Counted from the stretch's first letter, positions 34,400 through 45,861 are shown. The stretch is DNA of 64,000 bases from Diphasiastrum complanatum (GCA_029204225.1 CM055096.1:45245967-45309966), one strand, 5' to 3'. Numbers and translations are program-made. Notes: generated by a model not told the origin, from the letters alone.

Positions 34400-36711
34400 A
34401 ATGTGTTGCAGGACCCACTGCAACTCATATTGGATGATGTTGCTCCACTTTCGCATTGGCATCTTCGGTCGTCACTTGGAAAATGTAGATCCTCGTTCGC
34501 TTACATTAAACCAAGTGCTTATTGTCGCCAGTCTTTATCACAAAAATTGTCTTTCACAAATTGTCACGATTGGATTAAAATGTCTTATTGCTATAGGTGG
34601 TTGACATTCTCAAAGTTGGAGAGCTCCCAACAGCTTCACAACTTGCATGCTTGAGTGCTTCCCACTTGTCCTCTCTTTTGTCACTTGTATCTGCCAATGA
34701 CGGTTTCATATCTGGTTTTTTTGGCAGGTACTAACTTCTTGGAGGTCTGTATCCTCCATTTTCTTCTGGGTGTCTCCGTGGTTCTTCCCTCAGTTGAAGT
34801 TTCAGTCTCAAGGAAAACCTTTGATCTGCAGGTTGCACCAACTTTGGTTATCAGTCTCCAGGGGATTCATCAAAAAATGGTGGTAGGAACAGATTTGGAT
34901 GGACAGTTCGATAATGGTAAGGAAACGTGATGAAGGCTTGGTGAAAAGATGAAGGAACTGATAGTTCTACAGTTGCAGCATTGGGCCCTTGCAATGTCGA
35001 GCTTTGGCCACCACTTGCTAGGTGAGGAGCTCACTTGATTTGCAGGTTCACATTGTCTTCATCTTTCTTTTTTCTGTAGCTCTTTCTTTTGATCCATTAC
35101 TTTTGGATCTCTTTGGGCTTCATAAGAGGGGATTCAACTATCATTGCTCCAGAGAGTTTCTTTTGATCAAGGTTGATCTGACTCATCTGTTGCTTAAGTT
35201 TTGTCCTTTCCTCCTCAACTTCTTGGATCTTTCTCTTTATTTGTTCTGGCTACTTCGCCTGCTTTCTTAGATCTTCATTTGGCTGATCATCCATTGTAGG
35301 TGGTAGTTGGTCTCCACATGACATTTGCAATGATCTATCAGCTGCTTCGATAAGACTATCAAAACTTGGGATTTCTCAGAAGAACAGTAAACGGATGATA
35401 AACAAACAGATGGAAGGAAGGATGGTGGTGACAACGATAGATGGTGTGGACGATAGGCATGAAAATGAGCGCAGAAGTATGGCAAGAGGTTGGTTGAAGA
35501 AAGAGACTGATTTTTCAATGTTTGTGTTTCCCTTTTTGAAGGATCTTCGTCGTGACTGGGGTACTTCTTCTAATTGAGTCTCTTTGGATTGCCCATTTGT
35601 CTTCTTAGCCTTGTCGTTTTCATATTTATCCTGTGACCTTGGCTGTCGATCTTGCTAGTGTTGTTGTTGGCAGCGCAACTACTCCAATGGATCCAAGCAA
35701 ATCCACTCTCTCCCCCTCCCCCCCCCACCCCCCCAAAATCTGTTGGTGGGGATGTTGTTGCTGGTGACTATTCATGCTCAGGATTGGATCAGCGCGTGGA
35801 ACACGTAGTTGAAACTCATTGAACATGTGACTGGACTAAAGATTGAACAAATTTTAACTAAATTTGTTTCAATCTTGTTGTAGTTGACTCAAAAAATAAT
35901 ATGGCAATGAGATGCAGAAATTAAATTTAAGTTGACATGGATTTTTCATATGTCTCAAAAATCCTAAACTGTTGTACAAGAGAATTTGAAGATGGATAGA
36001 TAAATGAAAATGTGTTTAGGAAATGCTCTACAGAAGACTCTTGTGCAATAGCTATTTCTCATGCAAAAATCAATCACACAAAATAGGTGAAGAGAAACAA
36101 GGAAATAAACAAACGTGACAAAGAGTGAGAACTGTATATCACTTGTCAAACAAAACTTGCAGTCATCAACCTTGATAATGTACCTTGATAGTTGCAATAT
36201 TTCTTTTGTTTTGTAGAGTAATGTTACTTACTCTGACATGCCCTTGTCAAAACAAGACAAAGTTGGTGACACAAAAATCTACCATCATTGATAGCAGATG
36301 TTGTAAGATATAGCTTGAGATGCAGGTATAGTTGAGGTACTATGTCCTAAGGACCTCTCTGAACAAGAGATTCAAAACCAAATCTCTATTTGGATTTCCA
36401 AATCCGAGAAATATTGTGTATTGGCACATTGGAAATCTTATCAGCTTGTGGAAAGACAAATAGATTTGAGTTGCAGAAGGGGAGGAAAACTGTCAATTCC
36501 CTATGGAGGTTGCTCTTGGTTGGACATTGTAGCAGATGACGGAATATCGGTTTCACTTTCTTTCGACAAGGACTCATTTCAGATTGTCTTTTTGCATTAT
36601 GGCGTTGGCATATTGTGCGGTGTTGTAGAAGTTTGCAAGAAACTTCTCGGTTGGGCAGCAGGTTTAACTATTGTGTTGCTATGGTGCTCGTGTTGTGTTG
36701 TCGTGAGGATC
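34400..36711 (-). mobile_element. Non-coding internal block of the right gag-only gypsy element
   Basis: It follows the order of 2063-4027 with indels: GTTGCAGGACCCA...ATTGGATGATGT, CTTTGGGCTTCATA, GATCCATTACTTTTGGATC, TCAATCACACAAAATAGGTG, and ends GTGAGGATCCTATTGTGATTC. About 350 bp around 35170-35560 are extra compared with the left copy. No pol domain is visible. Confidence 0.6.
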
Positions 36712-36990
36712 CTATTGTGATTCATAACTAACGTGAGTACGTGGAACATTATTTGTGAAAGCTCCGTTTAAGTGAGCTCCTGCATGTGAGGATTCAGCTT
36801 CATGAAATTGTGGTCGCTCGTATGGAGCTTCATAATGCATAGGTTCCCATCTGTCGAATGGGTTTGTGGATGGCTCTTGGACTTGGGATTTCATCTAAGA
36901 ATACCTGTTAAATCGAGCCTGTTCGGTGGATGGGGAGACCATCTCTGGTGGATAGTCCTCTGTAGTATTCGGATCGTAAGGGCGATCCAT
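36712..36990 (-). pseudogene. Gypsy Gag remnant (right copy)
   Basis: The minus strand ends in ...HVSYESQ at the same junction where the left copy ends ...HVSYESR. Upstream it reads STNPFDRWEP, a segment also found upstream of gag in the left copy (TNPFEGQEPD near 5200). The zinc-knuckle part is deleted here, so N-terminal Gag sequence is fused directly to the common end. Confidence 0.5.
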
Positions 36991-37690
36991 GACAGCTCGT
37001 AGAGTGTCGTAGGATTGTGGAAATAAGCTCGTGCACGCTGGTTACGGTGGATACGGTTGTCGAAATGCGGTTGTTGTGGTCTGTGGTTGTCGATTGAGGT
37101 CTATTGCAGTCTGTTTGCAGTCTATTGCGGTCTGTTGCGGTTTATTGTGGTCTATTGCGGGCTATGATGGTTGTGTGCGGGTGATGGCAGTCGTTGAATG
37201 TCATAGGAGTCGTAGGATGTAATATGGCGATGGATGGCGGTCAAGGACGGTTGTGGCTATCTATGGTGGTCGATTGGGCTGGATGGTCGATGGCAGTTTG
37301 TTGTAGTCGTAGGAGTCGTAGGCCATAATATGGCGGTGGATTGCGGTCAAGGGCGGTTGTGGCTCTCGTGGTAGGCCGTAAGATGCGATTGTGGCAATTT
37401 GTTTCGAGTTGTTATCATTGTGGAGGTTGTGCCAAGTAGTTTACGGTCTGTTAATGGTTGTTGGCAGTCGTTGGTGGTCGTTTATGGTGGAGGATTGCGG
37501 TTGTGACGGTTGTTTATGGGTTGTTAATGATGATGAAGGAGTCGCAGTTCGTAATATTGCGGTTATGGTGGTCTGTGACGGTGGATGGCGGTCAAGGATG
37601 GTTGTTGTTGGTTGTCGATGGTGGTTGGAGGTGATAAAGGAGTCGGAGACCGTAATATTGTGGTCCGCTGCGGTTGGATATGTGCAAAAA
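36990..37690. repeat. Degenerate GT-rich array (TGCGGTCTGT / GGTCGTTGG words)
   Basis: About 700 bp of imperfect repeats of TTGCGGT, GGTTGTGG and TGGCGGTCAAGG. Strong strand asymmetry (G and T on +). It occupies the leader position of the element, where the left copy has the TCGAAAAA array. Confidence 0.8.
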
Positions 37691-37860
37691 GTACAAAAAG
37701 GACCAAGAGTGGACCCTAATATGATCCTCAAGAGAGATTGGTTGTCAGATTACTTGATCTATCAATCTACTTCAGATTAAGATCAATCTAGATCAATTCT
37801 AGACACAAAATCCTAACAAGAACAATCATTAATTGAAGGTAAGTGTACTTTTTGGTTTCA

Positions 37861-38510
37861 TGTGAAAGATTCAACTAGTTTCATCACATTTTGCAATATT
37901 TCCATATTTGGCATATTGAGGCCAAAACTTGTTTTAGACTTAGAGGTTGACTTTTTAAAGTTAATTAGTCTAAATTTCATTTGAATAAACACTTTTTTGA
38001 AAGTGTGGGAAAGATAGAATGCGAGTTTGAGTAGATTCAATTTGAATAAGTTGGGTACATTGAATCTAGACCCAAAATTGGTAGGGTTAGCATTCTGGTG
38101 GGAAAGACAAGTGGCCAAATAGGGTTTGGACCTGTTATAAAAGGATGTAACTCGTGGAGAGAGTCATCTTCTCTCTTCTCTATCTCATTTCATGCTTATA
38201 CATGGTTCTCTTGGGCTCTACTATCCATTGGTGCACTATCTTGGTGATTGCTTGCAATTCTATGTGTAGAATGATCTATATTTGCTATTTTGGATCCACA
38301 CGTGTGAAATACAGTAGCTTGCTGGTTCTGTACGGATAGCAACAGTACATAATCATTTCATTCAAGTTTGATCAAGTTCTATTAGCGTTTGCATCTCAAA
38401 TTGTGTGTAGATGCTGATTTTTCTACATTGGTGAAATTGATAGTGTATTTCTCTTTCTAACCAAAGATCATTCAAGTAGATTGGATCTTCAGGATCTGAA
38501 ATCTTTCACA
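37861..38510 (+). mobile_element. 5' LTR of copia family B (650 bp)
   Basis: Starts TGTGAAAGATT and ends AATCTTTCACA, a perfect 11-bp terminal inverted repeat. TATAAAAGG lies near 38137 and CACACGTGTG at 38297-38306. It is followed at once by the primer site TGGTATCAGAGC. Confidence 0.85.
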
Positions 38511-38522
38511 TGGTATCAGAGC
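38511..38522 (+). other. Primer binding site, initiator Met-tRNA
   Basis: TGGTATCAGAGC directly after the LTR; complementary to the 3' end of plant initiator tRNA-Met and standard for plant copia elements. The same 12 bases occur at 58688-58699. Confidence 0.9.
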
Positions 38523-39110
38523 TTGTGTTTCAGGTTATGAAGGAGGAAATCAGATCTATTAATGATTTGGTGAAGATATCAATTCTAGAGCATGCTAGAG
38601 AGGATTCTACACCAAAATCGGATTTTTTGCTTTTGTAGATTGGATCTTTTGTAGATCAAAACACTAAATAGGTCAATATACTTGTTCAATTCCATTTTTT
38701 GAATTCACATGCTGGATTTGGCCGATTTTTGGATCATTGGTTCAGCCTAAGTGGTGGCTTATAGATTGCATATCAAATTTTCAGCATTTGCATGTAGATT
38801 TGGAATAGTCAATTTTTTGTGATTTTGTCAAAACCCTAATTTTGATTGGATCTCTAGATAGTGAGGTTGCTGGACTTCATTTGAGCGTGTTTCAATCTTA
38901 GGAAGTGGCAAAAGTCATTAGATTGAGGATAGATCATAGGTTGATCAAGATTCCATGATTCTATGTGTTGATTTACTTGGATAAGTGCTAGACGAGAATT
39001 TGTGAGATAGTTTCAAATCTTGGTGATTTCTGTTGAAAGCATTTGTTGTTGTTCAAAGGAGTGCTTTGTGCATTGAAGCAGGTTGAAAGAGAAGATCAGG
39101 TCATTGCTAC

Positions 39111-39605
39111 ATGGCAACCTCAATTGGAGTCATGTTGGAAGCCAATGATAGGCTTACCTCAAGTAACTATTCATTATGGAAAGTGAGGATGGAGTCACTT
39201 CTTGAGATGAATGATGTTTTGGATATTGTTGTAGGTTTGGAGGAGAGACCAACAACACAACAAGATCAATTGAGGTATGACAAGAGGGCCAAGAAGGCTC
39301 TACACATGATAAAGATGAATGTTACCAATGAACTTCTCAAGGAAGTTGGTAAGTGCACATCATCTTTGGAAGCTTGGAATTCATTGAAGAAGCTTTATGA
39401 ATCCAAGTCTACTTCTAGAGTGTTGACTCTAAGAAGACAAATCTTTTCTTGTTTGCAAAAGAATGAAGAAATTTTATGTACTTTTGTTTTGAGAATGAAA
39501 GCATTGAATGATGAGTTAGCTTGCATAGATGAAAGCATTAAGGAAGGAGAACTTATTCAAGTGATTCTTAGTGGCTTGTTGGATGCTCATGCTAACAGAA
39601 TTTGA
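39111..39605 (+). pseudogene. Copia family B Gag, N-terminal part
   Basis: ATG at 39111, MATSIGVMLEANDRL, then a UBN2-type Gag domain with NYSLWKVRMESLLE, KMNVTNELLKEVG, AWNSLKKLYESK and FVLRMKALNDELA, about 164 codons. It then breaks off in TGA after LLDAHANRI. Gag forms the virus-like particle. The copy at 59291-59836 is closely similar but has a stop at codon 23. Here the start and the first 160 codons are intact; the nucleic-acid-binding end is lost. Confidence 0.85.
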
Positions 39606-39872
39606 ATCTTGCTTCAATCACAAAAGTGAAGCACATGCAAGTAAGAAGTGTATCTCTCCCACGAGTTTCAAAGAACTGAAAAACTCTCTAGGGACTTATT
39701 TTCAACTCAGACACAATAACTTGTGTGAAATGAAAAGTCTAAGACCTCAAAATACTCACTTCCATCCAATTCTACTTGATTGACAATGAAAATTGATGAA
39801 ATTGGTGAAAAGAACTGATGTGTGCTCACTTTGGGATATCCCACGAATTGAGTACTCTCTCAAACTCTCTGA

Positions 39873-40913
39873 TTGTCTAAAACTCTTCTAAAAAAGGATT
39901 CATTAATGATGTCTACTTTTTCATCTTTTTCTTTCAAGAATGAAGAAGTCTGGTGGATAGATAGTGGGGCTAGTTCCCATATGTCTAGTTCTAGAAACTC
40001 TTTCACTAGTCTCATGCCATATCTAGGTGCAAAAAGATCAATCTATACTGCTTATGATGTAGAGTGTAGAATTGAAAGAATAGGTAGTATTCCACTGCAT
40101 GCATCATCATCAAAATCTTTTTGCTTGCATGATGTACTATTTGTACCTAGACTAACCAGGAATCTCATTAGTGTAGGACAATTGTTTGATAGTGGATTGG
40201 ATGTCAAGTTTCAAGATGACAAGTATATAATCTCAAGAGAAAATGAAGTTATTGCTAGAGGATCTAGAATTGGTAAGTTGTACAAACTAGATTCTAGGGA
40301 GAGTGCTAACATTTCAGATATTGCTTATGAGACCAAGGTTCTTCAGGAGGATATGTGGCATAAGAGATTGGGACATCTCAATTTCAAAGCCATGCAATCT
40401 ATGGTCAAGGAAGGAAACGCTATTGGACTATCAAAGGCACTGTCAAAGGAGATTCAACCTTGTGAAGATTGTGTTTTGGCAAAATCACAAAGAAGGCCTT
40501 TTCCAAGATCAAGCATTAAAACAAAGCAACCATTTGAACTCGTGCACTCTGATGTTCATTTCTCATCAACCAAGAGCAAAGGAGGAGCAAATTGCTTTGT
40601 TTCCTTTGTAGATGATTATACAAGATATTCTTGGATCTATATGATGTCTTCTAAAGCCATGGTTTATGATGTTTTTCTTACTTTCAAAGATTATGTAGAA
40701 AAGCAGTTTCTTTCAAGTTGAAAGCTTTGAGAAGTGATAGTGGAGGAGAATACACCTCCAATAAGTTTTTGGACTTTTGTGAGAGAGAGGGAATCCAAAG
40801 AAGTTTTCTTGTTCATATACTCCTAACAAAATGGAGTTGCTGAGAGAAAAAATAGAACTTTGTGTGAATGTGCAAAAGCCATTAGGCTAGAAGCTTCTCT
40901 TCCTAAAGAGTTT
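39873..40913 (+). pseudogene. Copia family B protease and integrase
   Basis: The open part (to 40720) has the protease site WWIDSGASSHM, the pre-integrase zinc motif HKRLGHLN...CEDC, and the integrase start VHSDVHFSS...FVDDYTRYSW with the first catalytic Asp. A frame change at about 40720 leads into LRSDSGGEYTSNKF (second Asp). A second change near 40820 precedes the NGVAERKNRTL block with the catalytic Glu. Two frameshifts and the insertion at 40914 make it inactive. Confidence 0.8.
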
Positions 40914-41290
40914 CATTAGAGGAGTTTTGAGTTCCAAAAAGACCCTTTAAGAATTTGTGCAAGATGCCTTTTTTATTATTAAAATATTATAACACTAATA
41001 CTTTTGACTTGCCATAACTTTTCATTGTAGCTCAGAAGTATGCAATGTAACATATCATTGGAAAGCCCTTGTCAAGCACTTTCTAATGCACCAAACTTCG
41101 CTAAATTCAGACTTACCACTAAAAAGTTATGCCATTTTTTGTATGGAATCAAAATGTGGACTCAAAAAGTTACGTTACGTAGATTTCAAATTTGAGTTTT
41201 TTGATTAATCCATGTGTAAGAAAAATTTGTGAAAAAATATAAAAAGAATCTTCACAAAGGGTCTTTTTGGGATTTAGAACTCCTCTAATG
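40914..41290. mobile_element. 377-bp inverted-repeat element (MITE-like) in copia integrase
   Basis: Both ends read inward CATTAGAGGAGTT...CCAAAAAGACCCTTT, a 35-bp terminal inverted repeat with four mismatches. The integrase sequence stops at LPKEF before it and resumes at WGEAVACANYL after it, so the insertion is precise. A target duplication is not obvious. The interior is AT-rich and non-coding, so it would depend on a transposase elsewhere. The superfamily is not determined. Confidence 0.8.
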
Positions 41291-41680
41291 TGGGGAGAAG
41301 CAGTTGCATGTGCAAACTATCTTTGTAATAGGCTTCCTAATCTTGCAATAGGAGGAAAAACACCATTTGAGATGTTGTATAAGAAAAAGCCTAAGGTAGA
41401 TCATCTTAGGATTTTTGGCTGTGTATGCTTTGTGCATGTACCTCTAGAGACTAGGAAGAAGGAATATCCTAGTGCTGTTAAAGAAATTTTTGTAGGATAT
41501 GCATCTACTAAAAAAACATACAAAGTATATCTTCCCTCTACTGACAAGAATGTTGTTAGTAGAGATGTGATCTTCCATGAAGATCAGAAGTTTAACTTGG
41601 ATGATGCACAGATCAAGAAGTCTCATGCAAGATCTACAATTATCAATCTTGATGCTGCTCAAGAACTGCATAAGCTCTGA
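41291..41680 (+). pseudogene. Copia family B integrase C-terminal part
   Basis: WGEAVACANYLCNRLPN, then the HLRIFGCVCFVHVP block, ETRKKE, IFVGYAS-KKTYKVYLP and VVSRDVIFHED, all standard for the copia integrase end. The frame ends at TGA 41678-41680 with DAAQELHKL, and gypsy sequence follows. Confidence 0.8.
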
Positions 41681-41689
41681 GAAACATGC

Positions 41690-41966
41690 TCACTAGTTGT
41701 GCATGCATTGGGTGCTGAAAAGGAAAGACGCAAAGCATGGAACGGTCGTAGGTTACAAAAGAAAGATCTTCGTTTCGGAGATCTAGTCCTGATGTATAAA
41801 ACCAAGGCGATTAAGAGAAAATTAAAATTCACAGACGAAGGTCTCGGATCAAAGAAATTCTTAATCATGGAGCCGTGAATCTGGAGAAGATAGATGGGAC
41901 ACCTTTCAACACACCCATCAACGATAGCCGGTTGCACAAGTACTGGCCACCATAGTGAGACAGATC
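41690..41966 (+). pseudogene. Gypsy pol C-terminal end (integrase tail)
   Basis: Pieces read RLQKKDLRFGDLVLMY, KRKLKFTDEGLGSKKF, and NLEKIDGTPFNTPINDSRLHKYWPP before a stop. This matches the integrase C-terminus of Athila/Tat-like gypsy elements (GDLVL-Y, LEK-DG-P, N-S-L--Y). At least one stop or frame change lies between the parts. It is joined abruptly to copia integrase at about 41680. Confidence 0.65.
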
Positions 41967-42276
41967 CAGGTTGGTGGTGGCATGTTACGAAAAGTTTATC
42001 TGTTCGGCCATCACAACTAGATCCAAGAAGATCAAGCCAGATCAAGCTAGATCCATCAAGACTCAACCAGATCTAGCGAGATCAGAGAAGATCCAACAAG
42101 ATCCAAGAGAGATCCAGATTCTAATAGGATCAAGAGGAAGACAGATCATCATATTACACCAATAAGGCCCCCAATTTGCATATCAGAGACTTTGATCTCA
42201 GTAATCAAGACAAAATAAGAGCAAAATCTCATAATCTCGTCAAAAACACTCTGAAAGAATATTTTTTTCATGATTT
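41967..42276 (+). repeat. AGATCCA/AGATCAAG-rich spacer
   Basis: Between 42008 and 42130 the words AGATCCAAGA, AGATCAAGC and AGATCCAACA recur about ten times. Non-coding spacer between the gypsy pol end and the next open frame. Confidence 0.55.
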
Positions 42277-42561
42277 TTGGATAATCTTCTCCCACCAATA
42301 ATCTTTGATTCAAATAAGACGTTAGCCTCAGCGAAAGTGGAAGATCAGCTTCCAATAGCTCAAGTTTACTACCGAGCCGCATTCCTTGGTGATCCCTGGA
42401 CGTGTAGATTCCAAGCGTGGGTCGACCAAAGCTGGCTAATAGGAGTCCACAAGTCCTTTCACATGCCCAAGGACTTGAAGAAGATAAACCGAATAAGCTT
42501 TATGGAAGATGTCACTGGCTACCTGATCCACCAGAGGCGGGCCAAGAAGACTTTGCACTAA
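42277..42561 (+). CDS. Unrecognised 3'-proximal ORF, related to the one at 62791
   Basis: An open frame of about 94 codons from a TTG/ATG-poor start, with DSNKTLASAKVEDQ, IAQVYYRAAFLGDPW and QAWVDQSWLIGVHKSFHM. The pattern (I/F)D-NK-L...V--YY-A...W matches the C-terminal third of the ORF at 62791-63462. It lies after a gypsy pol end and about 46 bases before LTR-like sequence (TGTTGGGGGG at 42608), the position of an extra ORF between pol and 3' LTR. I recognise no domain. It is probably a truncated retroelement gene; function unknown. Confidence 0.4.
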   Translation: MDNLLPPIIFDSNKTLASAKVEDQLPIAQVYYRAAFLGDPWTCRFQAWVDQSWLIGVHKSFHMPKDLKKINRISFMEDVTGYLIHQRRAKKTLH

Positions 42562-42607
42562 ACCGGCAGAGTGCCGAGGGATCGACACTACTTCAGGCCG
42601 TGGGTCA

Positions 42608-42980
42608 TGTTGGGGGGTATTCCCAACATATTGTAAATAAATATTATCGGCTAATAAAATATGTTGTGAGGGCATGGCATCCTGCCCGCGTATAAGCTCA
42701 TAGCCCAATGAGCACACAAGTTGAGTTGTAAATAGAATAATAGACTTGGGTCCCTTGTAATTAAAATAAAACTTGAGGCCCAAAGTCATTTTAAACTTAG
42801 AAGTCTATTATTTTAGAGTTGGGTGCAACTTGGGCTCACATGAATCTTGTGAATTCTAATGTACTTTTTTAAGATCTTTGGATCAAGTTGGGTCCAAGAT
42901 GAATGGATAGGATTAGTATACATATTAGCCAATAGTATTTTGGGGCAAGGGCCTTCCCCATTTATAAAAAGGCACCGCCC
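42608..42980 (+). mobile_element. LTR-like sequence, truncated
   Basis: Starts with the hairpin-like TGTTGGGGGGTATTCCCAACA and contains TTTATAAAAAGGCACC (TATA box) near 42960. It is cut by minus-strand copia sequence at about 42985. No second copy is in the window, so calling it an LTR is inference from position and the TATA box. Confidence 0.4.
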
Positions 42981-42984
42981 ATGT

Positions 42985-43224
42985 GTTGTTTGACATCAAA
43001 GCTTCAAACTCTTGGGTCATTGCTTCAACCCACATCTTGGATTGAAGTGCTTCTTGGACATCTTTAGGCTCTTCATCTGATATGAAGAGCGCATGATAGG
43101 AAGTTTCACCTTCCACTTGCCTTCCTTCCTCATCATATGTGAGCCTCCTTGGCTCAGATCTTTCTCCTGTAGATCTTCTTGGTGTGGTTCCTTGAAGTTG
43201 CTCCTCCACAAGACTAAGCTTCAT
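42985..43224 (-). pseudogene. Copia pol fragment (integrase-RT linker)
   Basis: The minus strand reads TPRRSTGERSEPRRLTYDEE, EEPKDVQEALQSKMWVEAM and EFEALMSNNTWAV, the standard linker and start of copia RT (EP-----AL-S--W--AM--E--AL--N-TW). About 80 codons remain, followed by unrelated LTR-like sequence. It is more diverged than the copia copies at 44-52 kb. Confidence 0.7.
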
Positions 43225-43959
43225 GGTTTAATTGTAGAGATCTGGATTCATCAAGGCATTGTGTTGTGACAATCTTTAATGACGGGACTAAATTTAACTC
43301 TACTGGCATTACAACATCCTGACCATATACCAATTGGAATGGCATTTGATTAGTGCTTCTCTTATATGCTGTCCTGAATGCCCACAGAGCAGAATGCAAT
43401 GTGTGTTCCCAATCCGATCTGCTAGCTTCAACTATTTTTGTGAGCACGCTACACAAGATCTTATTGGATGATTCTGTGTGCCCATTACCGCGAGGATAAT
43501 AAGGCGTACTGGTTATATGCATCACAAAGAATTCATCCAACAGGACCTTGATGATCTTATTGATGAAGTGATTCCCGCGATCACTAACTATCTCCATCGG
43601 GCACCCAAAGTGCACGATGATATTTTCATAGAGAAACTTGGCAGGGGTCCTAGCATCAGCTACTCTTACTGTCTTGGCTTCATCGACCCACTTGGTAAGG
43701 TAGTTGGTGGCCACGATTATGTATCAAACATGGGCACTTCTTGCTGCAAGGTGAATTGGACCAATGTAATCCAATCTCCTTTTCAAATGGTGCTTGGGCT
43801 AAGGTCATAATTCAATCTCGTTGGTCTCCTTGCCCTTTTGCACACATCACATTTCCTTAGGTATTCCTCTATATCCTTATGAACCATTGGCCACCAACAT
43901 CCTGATTGCAGGATCTTGCGAACTGTAATGTCAGATGCAAAATGGCCTCCACCCATGAC
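43214..43959 (-). pseudogene. Gypsy integrase (left gypsy element)
   Basis: On the minus strand from 43959: GGGHFASDITVRKIL and RKCDVCKRARRP form the HHCC zinc-binding domain. After a frame change come MATNYLTKWVDEAKTV, PMEIVSDRGNHF (catalytic Asp) and RGNGHTESSNKIL (catalytic Glu), then WAFRTAYKRSTNQMPFQLVYG. The longest open part is 166 codons (43714-43214). Upstream coding is cut by the copia LTR at 43960; downstream it is cut by copia sequence near 43225. The protein is about half identical to the right gypsy integrase, so it is a different family. Confidence 0.8.
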
Positions 43960-44607
43960 TGTAAAAATTACAGCAAATAAGGATCCTAAAACACTTGAAA
44001 TGATGAGGGAAACAATAGATTATGATTTCATAAGATTAGCACAAGTTGAACCATCAAAATCCATCAAAAATCTATGCTTGAACCTCATTAAATGCCCCAA
44101 ATCCTTGAAGAAGGCTTCACACGTGTGAAAGTACGGCCTCCCACAGTCTGAGTACTGTACACCAGACCTACATTCAATCCTATAATCATTAGTAATCACA
44201 AGTACTCAAACAATTATGAACATAGAGAGCAATTGCACCATTATGAGAGAAAAAACATGAAATTGCTTGATTGATTTTGGTGAGATATCATCACCTATAT
44301 ATACATGATCCATCACGGTTTTGGGCAGGTATGAGTAGCCCTAAACCTATCCCTAATGCTAATTTTGGTGGATCTTTCATCCCTACCAAGTTAGGGTTGG
44401 AATCTTGGAGATCCCTCAACAATGCAAAAATTACCAAAAATAGCTCCTATTTTTTCTCCCTTGTATCTAAGCATAATTTGGACTCATTCCAAAGGTTCTA
44501 ACACTTAGGTCTACTTGAGAACATCCTTATGAATGGAATCCTATGCTATTTGGCACGTGTGACAAGCCACATCATGACCATCTAACTATTTACAAGTCAT
44601 ATTTAAC
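43960..44607 (-). mobile_element. 3' LTR of copia family D, minus strand
   Basis: Matches 49403-50085 but lacks about 36 bp at its first end: after GTCATAT it jumps to TTAAC next to the polypurine tract CTCCTCCTCAC. The left end TGTAAAAATTACAGC is intact. CACACGTGTG at 44118-44127. An antisense open frame inside all copies of this LTR is not evidence of a gene. Confidence 0.85.
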
Positions 44608-44622
44608 TCTCCTCCTCACTAT

Positions 44623-45861
44623 CTAGCTTGGTTCAATCATTGCTTTACTAATCACTCCAAGTGATGATCTGAACTTCATAAAAGGTGTCTTTTGAAGTGG
44701 TTTAGTAAGTAGATCAGCTACACATTCATTGCTTGGAACATGCTCCAAAGCAATCTCCTTGGCTTGCACCATTTCTCTCACAAAGTGATGGCATATCTCA
44801 ATGTGCTTAGATCTTGCATGGAAGATTGGGTTAGATGCAAGGTGTTGGGCTGATATATTGTCATTGTAGATGATTGGTGCCTCCTCTGAATCCATGATCT
44901 TTAGCTCCACCAATAATCTCTTGATCCAAAGTACCTCCTTTGTAGTGGTTGTCAAAGCTTTGTACTCGGCCTCGGTTGAAGATAGAGATATAGTTTCTTG
45001 CTTTTTTGAAAGCCATGAAACCACACCTTCTCCTATGAAAGTTGAATAGGCACTTGTTGATTTCCTATCCCTCTTGTCCCCTGCAAAATCTGAATCACTA
45101 AATGCATGAAGGTTAATCACATCTCCTCTATATAGAATCCCAAAATCCAATGTACCCGAGATGTATCTTAGAATCCTCTTAGCCTTTTTCCAATGGATAT
45201 TCAATGGCTTTTGCATGGATTGGCTCAACCTACATACACTAAAGCTAAGATCTGGTCTAGTTATAGTGATCCACATTAAGGAACCTATAAGTTGCCTAAA
45301 CAAAGTGATGTCCATGAAGGATCTTTCATCATCTTCATTTGGCACTTTTACATCTTGCTCCATTGGTGTGTCAACACTTTTGCATACTTCCATCTTAAAC
45401 TTCTTCAAAAGACTTTGAGCATAGTTTACTTGACTTATAAAGATAAAATCAGACCCTATAAGTACTTCTATGCCTAAAATGAAGTGAAGACACCCTAGAT
45501 CTATCATCTTGAACTCTAAGGATAGATCTATCTTGATCTTTTCAATACCATCAACACTATTTCCACTAATGATGATGTCATCTACATAAATGAGTAAAAG
45601 TACAATACCAACATCATCAAACTTAATGTAAAGAGTGGAATCATATTCACTTTGAACAAAAGAAAGTGAAATAAGATAGCAATGTAGTCTTGAATTCCAA
45701 GATCTCGAGGCTTGCTTCAAGCCATAGATGCTTCTTTGGAGATGGCATACTTTGTTCTCCATTCCATGCTTGATGAACCCTTGTGGCTGCTCCATATAGA
45801 TATCCTCTTCCAAAAAACCATTCAAGAAAGCATTAGAGACATCCATTTGACATAGAATTCA
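44623..45861 (-). pseudogene. Copia family D RT-RNase H, after a premature stop
   Basis: About 407 codons in frame with the upstream ORF. Contains QMDVSNAFLNG (RT), IYGLKQASRSW, the catalytic YVDD at about residues 87-90 of the segment, and then RNase H with SDSDFAGDKRDRKSTSAY, SSTEAEYKAL, KHIEICHHFV and VADLLTKPL. It ends MIEPS at 44623. Only the TGA at 45859-45861, where the sister copy has a Trp codon, separates it from Gag-Pol. No other defect is visible. Confidence 0.9.

Larger units (their letters stand above)
37861..41680 (+). mobile_element. Copia family B element, copy 1, lacking RT and 3' LTR
   Basis: Order: 5' LTR, primer site, leader, gag (39111-39605), protease and integrase (39873-40913), a small inverted-repeat transposon (40914-41290), end of integrase (41291-41680). 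After that, gypsy sequence follows; RT, RNase H and 3' LTR are absent. The gag zinc-knuckle region (39606-39872) is replaced by unrelated sequence. Confidence 0.8.

Noticed and set aside
36990-37780. Protein-coding gene in the GT-rich array
   Set aside because: Open frames on both strands follow from the repeat composition; sequence is low complexity.
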